Of a DNA stretch of 28,192 nt, positions 22,140 through 28,192 are shown piece by piece. Where the stretch lies: the NCBI GenBank assembly GCA_964540765.1, contig CAZINW010000028.1, positions 1 through 28,192 of the forward strand, given 5' to 3'. Each line of letters begins with the position of its first letter. Positions within the stretch are counted from its first letter, which is position 1. Below the pieces are notes generated by a model. The model was not told the origin of the DNA and ran no database searches. It was given only the letters and a program-made list of their open reading frames with translations. The translations under genes were made by a program, and so were the position numbers. Origin of the DNA: CAZJLN01 sp964540765 (GTDB lineage: Bacteria > Chloroflexota > Anaerolineae > Anaerolineales > Anaerolineaceae).

Positions 22140-23426
22140 ATGGCAGGATTAACAAATGCATTTGAAATGGCTCAACAGCAGTTCGATCACGTTGCGGACC
22201 AGTTGGGTCTTGAACCGGAGGCCAGAGAGATGTTGCGCTGGCCAGCCAAGGAATTCCATCTGCGTATCCCGGTGCGCATGGATGACGGAACATTACGTGT
22301 TTTTCATGGCTTCCGCGTCCAGCACAATGATGCGCGCGGCCCCAACAAGGGCGGTCTGCGCTTCCATGCCGCAGAAACAATCGATACCGTGCGTGCACTG
22401 GCGATGTGGATGACCTGGAAATGTGCCGTTGCCGACATTCCCTTGGGCGGCGGCAAGGGCGGCGTGGTCGTTGACCCTGCCACCCTTTCGGTTGGCGAAA
22501 AGGAACGCCTGGTGCGCGGTTATATGCGCGCGATGTGGCGCAATGTCGGTCCACGTCAGGATATCCCCGCTCCAGATGTTGGAACAACCCCCCAGATGAT
22601 GTGCTGGATGATGGATGAGTATTCCCGTTTGGTCGGGCAGTATACCCCCGGCGTCATTACTGGCAAGCCCGTGGGTGGTGGCGGCTCCCTCGGACGTACA
22701 GAAGCCACCGGCTTTGGCGTGATCTACACCGTGCGCGAAGCCATGAAGCACCTGCAAATGGACCCCAAGACATGCTCAGCCGCCATCCAGGGCTTTGGCA
22801 ACGTGGCACAGTATGCTGCCATTGGCTTCATCGAACACCTGGGCGGCAAGGTGAAATGCGTATCCTATTGGGATGGCAAAGACAGAGCCTCCTACACCGT
22901 CAGCAAAGAGGTCGGTATTGATCCGCGTTTCCTCATGAGCATAACGGATCAATATGGCGCCATCAACAAGGAAAAAGCCATTGAAGCCGGCTACTCAATT
23001 GAAGACGGTGGCGCTTGGATCAGCAAGGAAGTGGATGTGCTCATCCCGGCAGCATTGGAAGGTCAGGTCAATGCTGAAACCGTCTTGAAGATCCATCCAA
23101 AGGTTAAGATTCTGGCAGAAGGCGCCAATGGGCCGACCACACCCGAAGCTGATGAGGTCCTGAAAGCGCGCGGTATCTTCGTGGTGCCCGACTTCCTCTG
23201 CAATTCAGGTGGTGTGACCGTTTCTTATTTTGAAGGTGTGCAGAACGATATGAATTTCTACTGGACCAAAGAAGAGGTGCTGGAGAAGTTGAACAACAAT
23301 ATGACCCAGGCTTTCGCGGCTGTGCTGGATATGGCATTGCAGCAAAAAGTTTACATGCGCGATGCGGCTTACATGGTTGCCATCCATAAAGTGGTCAAAG
23401 CCATGGAGCTGCGGGGCTGGATCTAA
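22140..23426 (+). CDS. gdhA: Glutamate dehydrogenase (Glu/Leu/Phe/Val dehydrogenase family)
   Basis: Interconverts glutamate and 2-oxoglutarate plus ammonium, linking nitrogen and carbon metabolism. Seen: GPNKGGLRFH at 68-76, Lys94 in WMTWKCA, the catalytic PLGGGKGG with Lys106, APDVGTTPQMMCWMMDEY with the conserved Asp, KPVGGGGSLGRTEATGFGV at the domain junction, the Rossmann AIQGFGNVAQYAA, and ILAEGANGPTTPEAD then FLCNSGGVTVSYFE. The 428-residue length is that of the hexameric short form. The open frame extends 41 codons upstream, but ATG 22140 has AGGAG at good distance and begins the normal N-terminus. Coenzyme preference is not decided here. Ended by a strong terminator. Confidence 0.95.
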   Translation: MAGLTNAFEMAQQQFDHVADQLGLEPEAREMLRWPAKEFHLRIPVRMDDGTLRVFHGFRVQHNDARGPNKGGLRFHAAETIDTVRALAMWMTWKCAVADIPLGGGKGGVVVDPATLSVGEKERLVRGYMRAMWRNVGPRQDIPAPDVGTTPQMMCWMMDEYSRLVGQYTPGVITGKPVGGGGSLGRTEATGFGVIYTVREAMKHLQMDPKTCSAAIQGFGNVAQYAAIGFIEHLGGKVKCVSYWDGKDRASYTVSKEVGIDPRFLMSITDQYGAINKEKAIEAGYSIEDGGAWISKEVDVLIPAALEGQVNAETVLKIHPKVKILAEGANGPTTPEADEVLKARGIFVVPDFLCNSGGVTVSYFEGVQNDMNFYWTKEEVLEKLNNNMTQAFAAVLDMALQQKVYMRDAAYMVAIHKVVKAMELRGWI

Positions 23427-23451
23427 TATCACAGCCTGAATCTTTGAGCGT

Positions 23452-23487
23452 AAAGAGTGCGGTCAGTTTCCTGACCGCACTCTTTTT
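23452..23487 (+). terminator. Strong intrinsic terminator after gdhA
   Basis: A perfect 15-bp stem (23452-23466 with 23471-23485) closed by a TTTC tetraloop, running into TTTTT. As the minus strand also shows a short T-run, it may serve the convergent small gene as well. Confidence 0.96.
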
Positions 23488-23501
23488 ACTTGGATTTCAT
23501 G

Positions 23502-23762
23502 TCAGGTGGGAGTTTTAGCGCCTTGAACCCTAGCACCTTTATTCACTTGCGCGCTCTGGTTGACATAGATTCTGATGGCTTCACCTATGAAGGCTGCCAG
23601 GTCGGAATGAGTCTTGTCAAAATTGGTCTTAAAGCGCGCATTGGTTAGATATCCCTCTACCAAACAAATCAGTTGTTCGTCATTGTGTATCCAAAAGTAG
23701 CCCATGTGATTGTGCAGCGTACACACACCTGCCACGCTGGCCCACTGGTTAACGGTGAACAT
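23502..23762 (-). CDS. Small protein resembling the C-terminal part of a TipAS domain
   Basis: 86 residues. The segment YLTNARFKTNFDKTHSDLAA followed by FIGEAIRIYVNQ resembles the last helices of the TipAS ligand-binding domain (DxRFxxYY...PGLAxFLxxAI) found at the C-terminus of TipA/MerR regulators and in stand-alone form. Here there is no HTH and fewer residues than a full domain (~110-140), so it may be a truncated remnant. No ribosome-binding site is seen; a TATACT -10 (23769-23774) lies 6 bp before the ATG, which would give a leaderless message. It is convergent with gdhA and shares the terminator. Family assignment is tentative. Confidence 0.5.
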   Translation of the reverse strand: MFTVNQWASVAGVCTLHNHMGYFWIHNDEQLICLVEGYLTNARFKTNFDKTHSDLAAFIGEAIRIYVNQSAQVNKGARVQGAKTPT

Positions 23763-23840
23763 GAAAGCAGTATAAACGATAACGTAAGGTCAATGTCAGG
23801 ATGTCTCATTTGAACAACTAAGGTGATTGTCAATCGCTAA

Positions 23841-23901
23841 TTTACAAAAACAGATCATATTTGTAAAATAGTACTTTACAAAAACACTCCTTCTTTGTAA
23901 A
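23841..23901. promoter_or_regulatory. Tandem dyads TTTACAAA-N11-TTTGTAAA
   Basis: Two identical 27-bp dyads: 23841-23867 and 23875-23901, each with perfect 8-bp arms and an 11-bp spacer; the spacers differ in sequence except for the first AACA. They lie between the divergent TipAS-like gene and dnaN. The conserved arms with unrelated spacers point to protein binding sites. Confidence 0.65.
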
Positions 23902-23957
23902 TTAATGCCAATAGACCCCAATAAAATGAGATTGAGTGCAATTAGATGCTCGGGAAC

Positions 23958-23986
23958 TGGAAAAAATCGTCCCTTCGTTGTATACT
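23958..23986 (+). promoter_or_regulatory. Possible promoter of dnaN
   Basis: TGGAAA (23958-23963), 17-bp spacer, TATACT (23981-23986), giving a leader of about 40 nt that contains AAGGAG. Confidence 0.5.
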
Positions 23987-24032
23987 TTATATCAGTCATT
24001 ATTCATCCCTTATACAAGGAGTAAATGTATAG

Positions 24033-25166
24033 ATGAAAGCGATTGTTAAACAACAACACTTGGCTCATGGTGTCAATGTGGTCGTGCGGGCTGTCTCTCC
24101 CCGCAGTACGCTCCCCGTTCTCTCCAATATCCTGGTGAAAACCGATGAGGGCAGGCTGCGCCTGTCAGCCACCAACCTTGAACTGGGCATTACTACCTGG
24201 ATTGGTGCGCGTGTCAAAGACGAAGGCGCCATTACCGTTCCCTCCCGCACCTTTGCCGACTTGATCAGCAACCTCCCCAACGAAGATGTCACCCTCACGC
24301 TGGACAGCCAGACCCGCACCTTGAATGTGCGCTGTGGCACCAGCACCACAGATATCAAGGGCATTGATGCCGAGGAATTTCCGCCCATGCCTGAGCCTGA
24401 CCTGGCAACTGGCATCCCCCTTAACGTTGAGAATTTTAAGGAAATGATCCAGCAGGTGGTTTTTGCAGCCTCCACGGATGAAGCGCGACCAGTGTTGACC
24501 GGTGTGCACCTTACCTCGGATATGGACCACATCAGCATGGCTGCCACCGACGGTTTCCGCATTTCGGTGCGTTCTGCTGTTATTGCTGAACCTCCCGCCC
24601 GCAAACTGGATGCCATTATCCCGGCGCGTGCCATGAGCGAGCTGGCGCGCCTCGCGATCAATGGCGACGAAACCATGCTGATGGTCTTCCCACCTGAGCG
24701 CGGACAGGTGATCTTCCATCTAAAGGATGTGGAACTGGTCTCACAGTTGATTGATGGAAATTTTCCGGATTACAAAGCGATCATTCCGCAATCCTTCAAG
24801 ACTCACACCGTGCTTTCCACGGCTGGTTTGCTCAAGGCATGCAAACAGGCGGAGATCATTGCCAGGGACGGTACCAATGTTGCCAGGCTGGATATCCAGC
24901 CCGAATCCGAAGGTGAGAAAACAGCCACGCTCGAGATTTCAGCAATCTCTGAACAAACTGGTTCGTCTGAGATCACCGTGGATGCCTCAGTGGACGGTAC
25001 GCCATTGCTGGTTGCCTTCAATGTGCGCTTTCTGCGTGAAGTGCTGGAAGTGATCAAAACCGCCAATGTGTTGCTGGAAACCAATGCCGCCAATACACCC
25101 GGCATGATCCGACCTGTGGGGGATGAGAACTTCAAGCATATCATCATGCCGATGCACATCGGGTAA
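24033..25166 (+). CDS. dnaN: DNA polymerase III beta subunit (sliding clamp)
   Basis: Ring-shaped processivity clamp for the replicative polymerase; 377 residues, normal length. Seen: N-terminal HGVNVVVRAVSPRSTLPVLS, then NLELGITTWI, the first-to-second domain link IDAEEFPPMP, FAASTDEARPVLTGVHLT, AATDGFRISVRSA, LIDGNFPDYKAIIP in domain three, and a C-terminal PVGDENFKHIIMPM, matching the usual end of the clamp (PxxxPxxxxVxMPM). AAGGAG lies 11-12 bases before the ATG, rather far. dnaA is not adjacent, unlike in many bacteria; an intrinsic terminator follows. Confidence 0.97.
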   Translation: MKAIVKQQHLAHGVNVVVRAVSPRSTLPVLSNILVKTDEGRLRLSATNLELGITTWIGARVKDEGAITVPSRTFADLISNLPNEDVTLTLDSQTRTLNVRCGTSTTDIKGIDAEEFPPMPEPDLATGIPLNVENFKEMIQQVVFAASTDEARPVLTGVHLTSDMDHISMAATDGFRISVRSAVIAEPPARKLDAIIPARAMSELARLAINGDETMLMVFPPERGQVIFHLKDVELVSQLIDGNFPDYKAIIPQSFKTHTVLSTAGLLKACKQAEIIARDGTNVARLDIQPESEGEKTATLEISAISEQTGSSEITVDASVDGTPLLVAFNVRFLREVLEVIKTANVLLETNAANTPGMIRPVGDENFKHIIMPMHIG

Positions 25167-25185
25167 AACAGGACAGTTCATCAGG

Positions 25186-25217
25186 CAGGCTGGCGTTGTT
25201 TATGCCAGTCTGTTTTT
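25186..25217 (+). terminator. Intrinsic terminator after dnaN
   Basis: CAGGCTGGC / GCCAGTCTG (25186-25194, 25204-25212; 9 pairs with one G-U), 9-nt loop, followed by TTTTT. Confidence 0.9.
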
Positions 25218-25246
25218 GTTGACAAAGAGATCATTTTGACCACTTT

Positions 25247-25252
25247 TATAAT
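25247..25252 (+). promoter_or_regulatory. -10 element upstream of the PEP-synthase-like gene
   Basis: Perfect TATAAT; a TTGACA lies upstream (25219-25224) but 22 bp away, too far for a standard promoter. Leader of about 90 nt if used. Confidence 0.35.
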
Positions 25253-25349
25253 TGCGCATAGATAAATTATAAATAGTTTAAGTATCAATGATGCTCATAT
25301 CCAGGTCCCGCTGATTGAATGATAAAATTAACCCAGACAGTGAGTGAAC

Positions 25350-27695
25350 ATGACCCTTCCTTCCAGCGCAAGTGAGCGACTTTTAAGTGTCTATCTGGCA
25401 CTTTCCCAGTATCCGATCCTCTCTGGTCGTATCCGCGAATTGATGCGGCAGGAGCTTTATAAAAAGGGTATCCTCGATCCCCAGGCATTCAACCAGGAAG
25501 TGACCTCAAAGGCCATTCAATCCCAGGAGCGTGAAGGGCTGCACCAGCCGACCCTGGAGGAAGCCGCAGAGACCTGGGAGCGCCGCAAAGCCCTGATCGC
25601 CGATCAACTTACTGATTTTTATTTCAGTCGGGAACTCAGTTTTGATCGCCTCAATGAGTTGATCCATGATACCCTGACTGAAAGGGGCATCCGTTCCCCG
25701 GATGTACTCTTTGAGTTTAACCCGGAAACCGCACCCGCTGAAATGCTTTATAACCAGGGCATGATGATCGAAAAAATGTCCCTTGTTGAAAGGGCTCCTT
25801 ATGAAGCCCGCCTGCGTGAAATCAAAGTGGTTCTAATCCGCAATTTGATCAGCGATCAATTGCGTTACATCAATATCGCCAAAGACTGGTTCACCATATC
25901 TGACCTGGCTGAGATCAGGCGGCACAAACTGGGACAGGGTAAAATTGGTGGCAAGGCGGCTGGCATGCTGCTGGCATCCCGCATATTAAAGGAAAAAGCC
26001 AGCGGGGCGTTGAGCGATGCCTTACGCACACCCGAATCCTTTTACCTTGGTGCTGACCTGTACTATACCTTTCTCTCTGTCAACAACCTGATGCATTGGA
26101 ACGATCAAAAGTATAAAGATGAAGACCAGATGCGGCACGATTATCCAGTGATTATTGAGGATTTTGTGAAGGGAGACTTCACGCCGCAGGTGGCGCAATA
26201 CCTGGAGACGATATTAAGTATGGCAGGCAGCAAACCCTTGATCGTGCGCTCATCCAGTCTGTTGGAAGATAATTTTGGCACAGCCTTCGCCGGGAAGTAT
26301 GACAGCATCTTTCTGCCCAATCAAGGCAACCTTAAAAGTAATCTATGCGCATTGAAGGAGGCGATTGCACGCATCTATGCCTCCACCTTGAATGCCACTG
26401 CCCTGCTCTACCGCCGTAGCCGCGGATTGATTGACTACGATGAGCGCATGGCCCTCTTGATCCAGACCGTTGAAGGCGAAAAATTCGGTCATTTCTATTT
26501 TCCGCAACTTTCTGGCGTGGCATTTAGCCATAATCAGTATCGCTGGTCCCCTCAAATCCGGGTTGAAGATGGTTTTGTCAGGTTGGTTTGGGGACTGGGC
26601 ACGCGTGCAGTCGATCGCGTTGGCAATGATTACCCGCGCCTGGTGGCACTCAGCCATCCAACCCTGCGCCCATCCAGCGCCGCCAAATCGATCCGCCGCT
26701 ACTCCCAGCAATTCATCGATCTGATCGATTTAAAGAAGAACGCATTTCTGACTTTACCCGTGCATGACGTGCTTGATCCTGATTACCGTCCTTTGCGCTA
26801 CCTGGCGCAGTTGGACCAGGAAGGGTACTTTAGATCGCTGCGCGGCAAAATGGTGGATGGTAATGTCAGCGAGTTGATCCTGACCTTTGAGGATCTCTTG
26901 AGACGTACACCGTTTGCAGAACAGATGCGCGAACTCTTGCGCATCCTGCAAGGTGAATACCATTCCGCTGTTGACGTTGAGTTTACAGCTGAGATTCTGG
27001 ACGAGGGTGGTGAACCAAAGATCGCCTTCACACTCATTCAATGCCGACCGCTCAGTTATTTTAAGGATGAAGGCGAGAATCGTATTCCAGCCAACCTAAA
27101 AGATGAAGATAAATTGTTTTCATCAAGCGTCATGGTTGCAGGCGGCAGGTTGGATGAGATCAATTATGTCCTTTATGTACCCGCTGAAGGTTATTTTGCG
27201 CTTCCAACCCAAGCTGATCGTTACAAATTGGAACGCGCTATTGGAAAGTTGAATGCTGCCATGGCAGGTGAAAACTTTATCTGTGTTGGACCGGGGCGCT
27301 GGGGTACGTCCAACCCCGACCTGGGCGTCCACGTGGACTATGCAGATATTTTTAATACCAAAGCATTGGTGGAGCTTTCGGGTTTGGGGATTGGGCCAGC
27401 ACCGGAGCCTTCCCTGGGCACTCATTTCTTCCAGGACCTGCTGGAGGGTCAAATATTCCCGCTCTCAACCCATATTGGTGAGGATGTGTTCAATGATGCG
27501 TTTTTTGAGACCACACCCAACCACCTGGGAGAATGGCTTGAGGGTGAAATCCATCTAGTCAGCAGTCTGCGCTTGATCCGCGTGAACGATTATCGCGAAG
27601 GGCACCATCTGGAACTGGTCATGGATGGGGAGCGCGGCAGAGCCATGGCATACCTGGCTCCAAATAAACAGGGTGTTAACGAATACAACAACTAA
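25350..27695 (+). CDS. PEP-synthase/PPDK N-terminal-like ATP-grasp protein without phosphohistidine domain
   Basis: About 781 residues. Seen: an N-terminal helical region of ~180 residues without a known family; then the PPDK_N-type nucleotide-binding fold with LGQGKIGGKAAGMLLASRIL (~195-214), KPLIVRSSSLLEDNFGTAFA (~295-314), GKYDSIFLPNQG, GVAFSHNQYRW, LVWGLGTRAVDRVGNDYPRL and the closing DVEFTAEIL...FTLIQCRPLS (~560-595). After it comes a ~180-residue C-terminal part with FICVGPGRWGTSNPDLGVHV and EPSLGTHFFQDLLEG, seen in similar unassigned proteins. The swivelling His domain and the TIM barrel of true PEP synthase/PPDK are absent, so it cannot do the full reaction; a kinase or phosphotransferase acting on another partner is possible. 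Start ATG 25350 or GTG 25344. Confidence 0.8.
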   Translation: MTLPSSASERLLSVYLALSQYPILSGRIRELMRQELYKKGILDPQAFNQEVTSKAIQSQEREGLHQPTLEEAAETWERRKALIADQLTDFYFSRELSFDRLNELIHDTLTERGIRSPDVLFEFNPETAPAEMLYNQGMMIEKMSLVERAPYEARLREIKVVLIRNLISDQLRYINIAKDWFTISDLAEIRRHKLGQGKIGGKAAGMLLASRILKEKASGALSDALRTPESFYLGADLYYTFLSVNNLMHWNDQKYKDEDQMRHDYPVIIEDFVKGDFTPQVAQYLETILSMAGSKPLIVRSSSLLEDNFGTAFAGKYDSIFLPNQGNLKSNLCALKEAIARIYASTLNATALLYRRSRGLIDYDERMALLIQTVEGEKFGHFYFPQLSGVAFSHNQYRWSPQIRVEDGFVRLVWGLGTRAVDRVGNDYPRLVALSHPTLRPSSAAKSIRRYSQQFIDLIDLKKNAFLTLPVHDVLDPDYRPLRYLAQLDQEGYFRSLRGKMVDGNVSELILTFEDLLRRTPFAEQMRELLRILQGEYHSAVDVEFTAEILDEGGEPKIAFTLIQCRPLSYFKDEGENRIPANLKDEDKLFSSSVMVAGGRLDEINYVLYVPAEGYFALPTQADRYKLERAIGKLNAAMAGENFICVGPGRWGTSNPDLGVHVDYADIFNTKALVELSGLGIGPAPEPSLGTHFFQDLLEGQIFPLSTHIGEDVFNDAFFETTPNHLGEWLEGEIHLVSSLRLIRVNDYREGHHLELVMDGERGRAMAYLAPNKQGVNEYNN

Positions 27696-27711
27696 AAACC
27701 AGGACTTAAAA

Positions 27712-27727
27712 TGTTTCATGTGAAACA
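27712..27727. promoter_or_regulatory. parS: parS-like site, one mismatch
   Basis: TGTTTCATGTGAAACA differs from the ParB-binding parS consensus TGTTTCACGTGAAACA at one central base. It lies 17 bp past the stop codon of the PEP-synthase-like gene. Confidence 0.8.
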
Positions 27728-27750
27728 TCTGGGTGAAAGCAAGACAACAA

Positions 27751-27766
27751 TGTTTCACGTGAAACA
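27751..27766. promoter_or_regulatory. parS: parS centromere site, perfect consensus
   Basis: TGTTTCACGTGAAACA is the full 16-bp palindrome bound by chromosomal ParB/Spo0J proteins across bacteria. It is 39 bp (centre to centre) from the one-mismatch copy. Such sites cluster near the replication origin and nucleate ParB spreading and SMC loading. Confidence 0.93.
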
Positions 27767-27809
27767 ATGGAGGCAGGCAAAGTCTGGTCTTTAACCTGCG
27801 TATGAATGG

Positions 27810-27968
27810 ATGGATCAGCAGCTAATTCTTGAACGGGCAAAACAAATGCCATGGGAGCAGGGCGGACAAAGGGTGGTTTTTTCCAAAACAGAGCTGATTC
27901 ATGAAATCTGTTTCCCTGTGAAAATCAGGGAGTTAAAATTAACAGCGGCGATTCTACACTGTCTCTGA
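27810..27968 (+). CDS. Doubtful small ORF (52 codons)
   Basis: Begins MDQQLILERAKQMPWEQGGQ and ends near KLTAAILHCL. The first half looks like plausible protein, but there is no ribosome-binding site, no recognised family and the neighbourhood is otherwise non-coding. It could be a truncated remnant. Recorded because it is too short for most gene finders. Confidence 0.2.
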   Translation: MDQQLILERAKQMPWEQGGQRVVFSKTELIHEICFPVKIRELKLTAAILHCL

Positions 27969-28068
27969 TCGGCACGGAGGAAATAGGCTTAGCGCTCCCG
28001 GGGGACGCACCTGCAAAATGCTTACAGAAGGCTCCTTTCTCTGGCTTCTTTTACTAGCTTCTTTTCCC

Positions 28069-28097
28069 TTGACCCAAATCCAATTTTCGTTTAGAAT
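28069..28097 (+). promoter_or_regulatory. Sigma70-type promoter of tRNA-Arg
   Basis: TTGACC (28069-28074), 17-bp spacer, TAGAAT (28092-28097). Predicted start near 28104, 16 nt before the mature tRNA. Confidence 0.82.
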
Positions 28098-28119
28098 GGG
28101 GTACTTACAGGCAATTATT

Positions 28120-28192
28120 GCCCTCGTAGCTTAATGGATAGAGCACCTGCTTGCGGAGCAGTAGGTTGCGCGTTCGACTCGCGCCGAGGGCA
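28120..28192 (+). tRNA. tRNA-Arg, anticodon GCG
   Basis: A complete 73-nt cloverleaf without the 3' CCA, which would lie beyond the window. Acceptor GCCCTCG pairs perfectly with CGAGGGC; D-stem GCTT/GAGC; anticodon stem CCTGC/GCAGT with a C27-U43 mismatch at the outer pair; anticodon loop TTGCGGA giving GCG at 34-36; T-arm GCGCG-TTCGACT-CGCGC; discriminator A73. A20 in the D-loop and C35 agree with arginine identity. The anticodon reads CGC (and CGU by wobble). Most bacteria read these codons with an ACG (inosine) tRNA. Confidence 0.93.

Larger units (their letters stand above)
27696..28119. other. Intergenic region with parS pair before tRNA-Arg
   Basis: 424 bp. It holds two parS-type palindromes at its left edge, a doubtful 52-codon frame (27810-27968), a TCCCTG-N7-CAGGGA hairpin near 27914-27932, and the tRNA promoter at its right end. 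Confidence 0.6.

Noticed and set aside
23841..23901. DnaA boxes / oriC next to dnaN
   Set aside because: The repeated TTTACAAA words do not match TTATNCACA, and I found no cluster of DnaA boxes, so no origin is claimed.
24065..24719. Two overlapping minus-strand frames of about 200 codons inside dnaN
   Set aside because: Antisense shadows of an unambiguous clamp gene, with no family resemblance or start signals.

Overview
The window reads as chromosomal DNA of a Chloroflexota bacterium, most likely class Anaerolineae. This is inferred from gene content: lipoproteins with Thr/Pro-rich linkers, one with an NBR1-type Trp-rich domain; a membrane-anchored YvcK; a very long SecA without the C-terminal zinc motif; and a LysM/FHA/membrane-tail protein style. 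No 16S rRNA is present, so the assignment is provisional.

Layout. Bases 1-6192 (minus strand) carry a central-carbon cluster in transcription order yvcK, gap, pgk, an NBR1-domain lipoprotein, tpiA. Intrinsic terminators follow pgk and the lipoprotein, and a hairpin lies between gap and pgk. A consensus promoter sits so close to the yvcK ATG that the message should be nearly leaderless. A LysM membrane protein is divergent from it (6279-7091). Next comes a small XRE regulator plus a DUF3796-like membrane protein (7177-7768) with a consensus promoter covered by two identical dyads 21 bp apart. Minus-strand pairs follow: a UPF0173 metallohydrolase with a sulfite-oxidase-like molybdoenzyme (7926-9249), and secA-surE (9641-14471). 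An FHA membrane protein is at 14815-15498.

Accessory region (15.7-19.0 kb). It holds a frameshifted REP-associated tyrosine transposase (RAYT), three strong inverted repeats (one looks like a REP headed by GTAG), a second lipoprotein, and a two-gene A+T-rich type II restriction-modification unit. The endonuclease carries the BglII/BstYI active-site pattern D-x8-E-x-Q and resembles BstYI along its length, so a GATC-core specificity such as RGATCY is predicted.

Right part (19.0-28.2 kb). Housekeeping genes on the plus strand: sugar-nucleotide transferase plus a small coupled ORF, class I aminotransferase, glutamate dehydrogenase, dnaN, and a PEP-synthase-like ATP-grasp protein lacking the phosphohistidine domain. 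Two parS-type palindromes (one perfect) and a tRNA-Arg(GCG) end the window. dnaN plus parS suggests proximity to the replication origin.

The items most worth following are the parS pair, the BstYI-like R-M island, the XRE/DUF3796 tandem operator, the enlarged SecA, the RAYT/REP remains, a 133-bp element with terminal inverted repeats at 21606-21738, and the tandem TTTACAAA-N11-TTTGTAAA dyads upstream of dnaN. I found no clear defence island or CRISPR array beyond the R-M genes.
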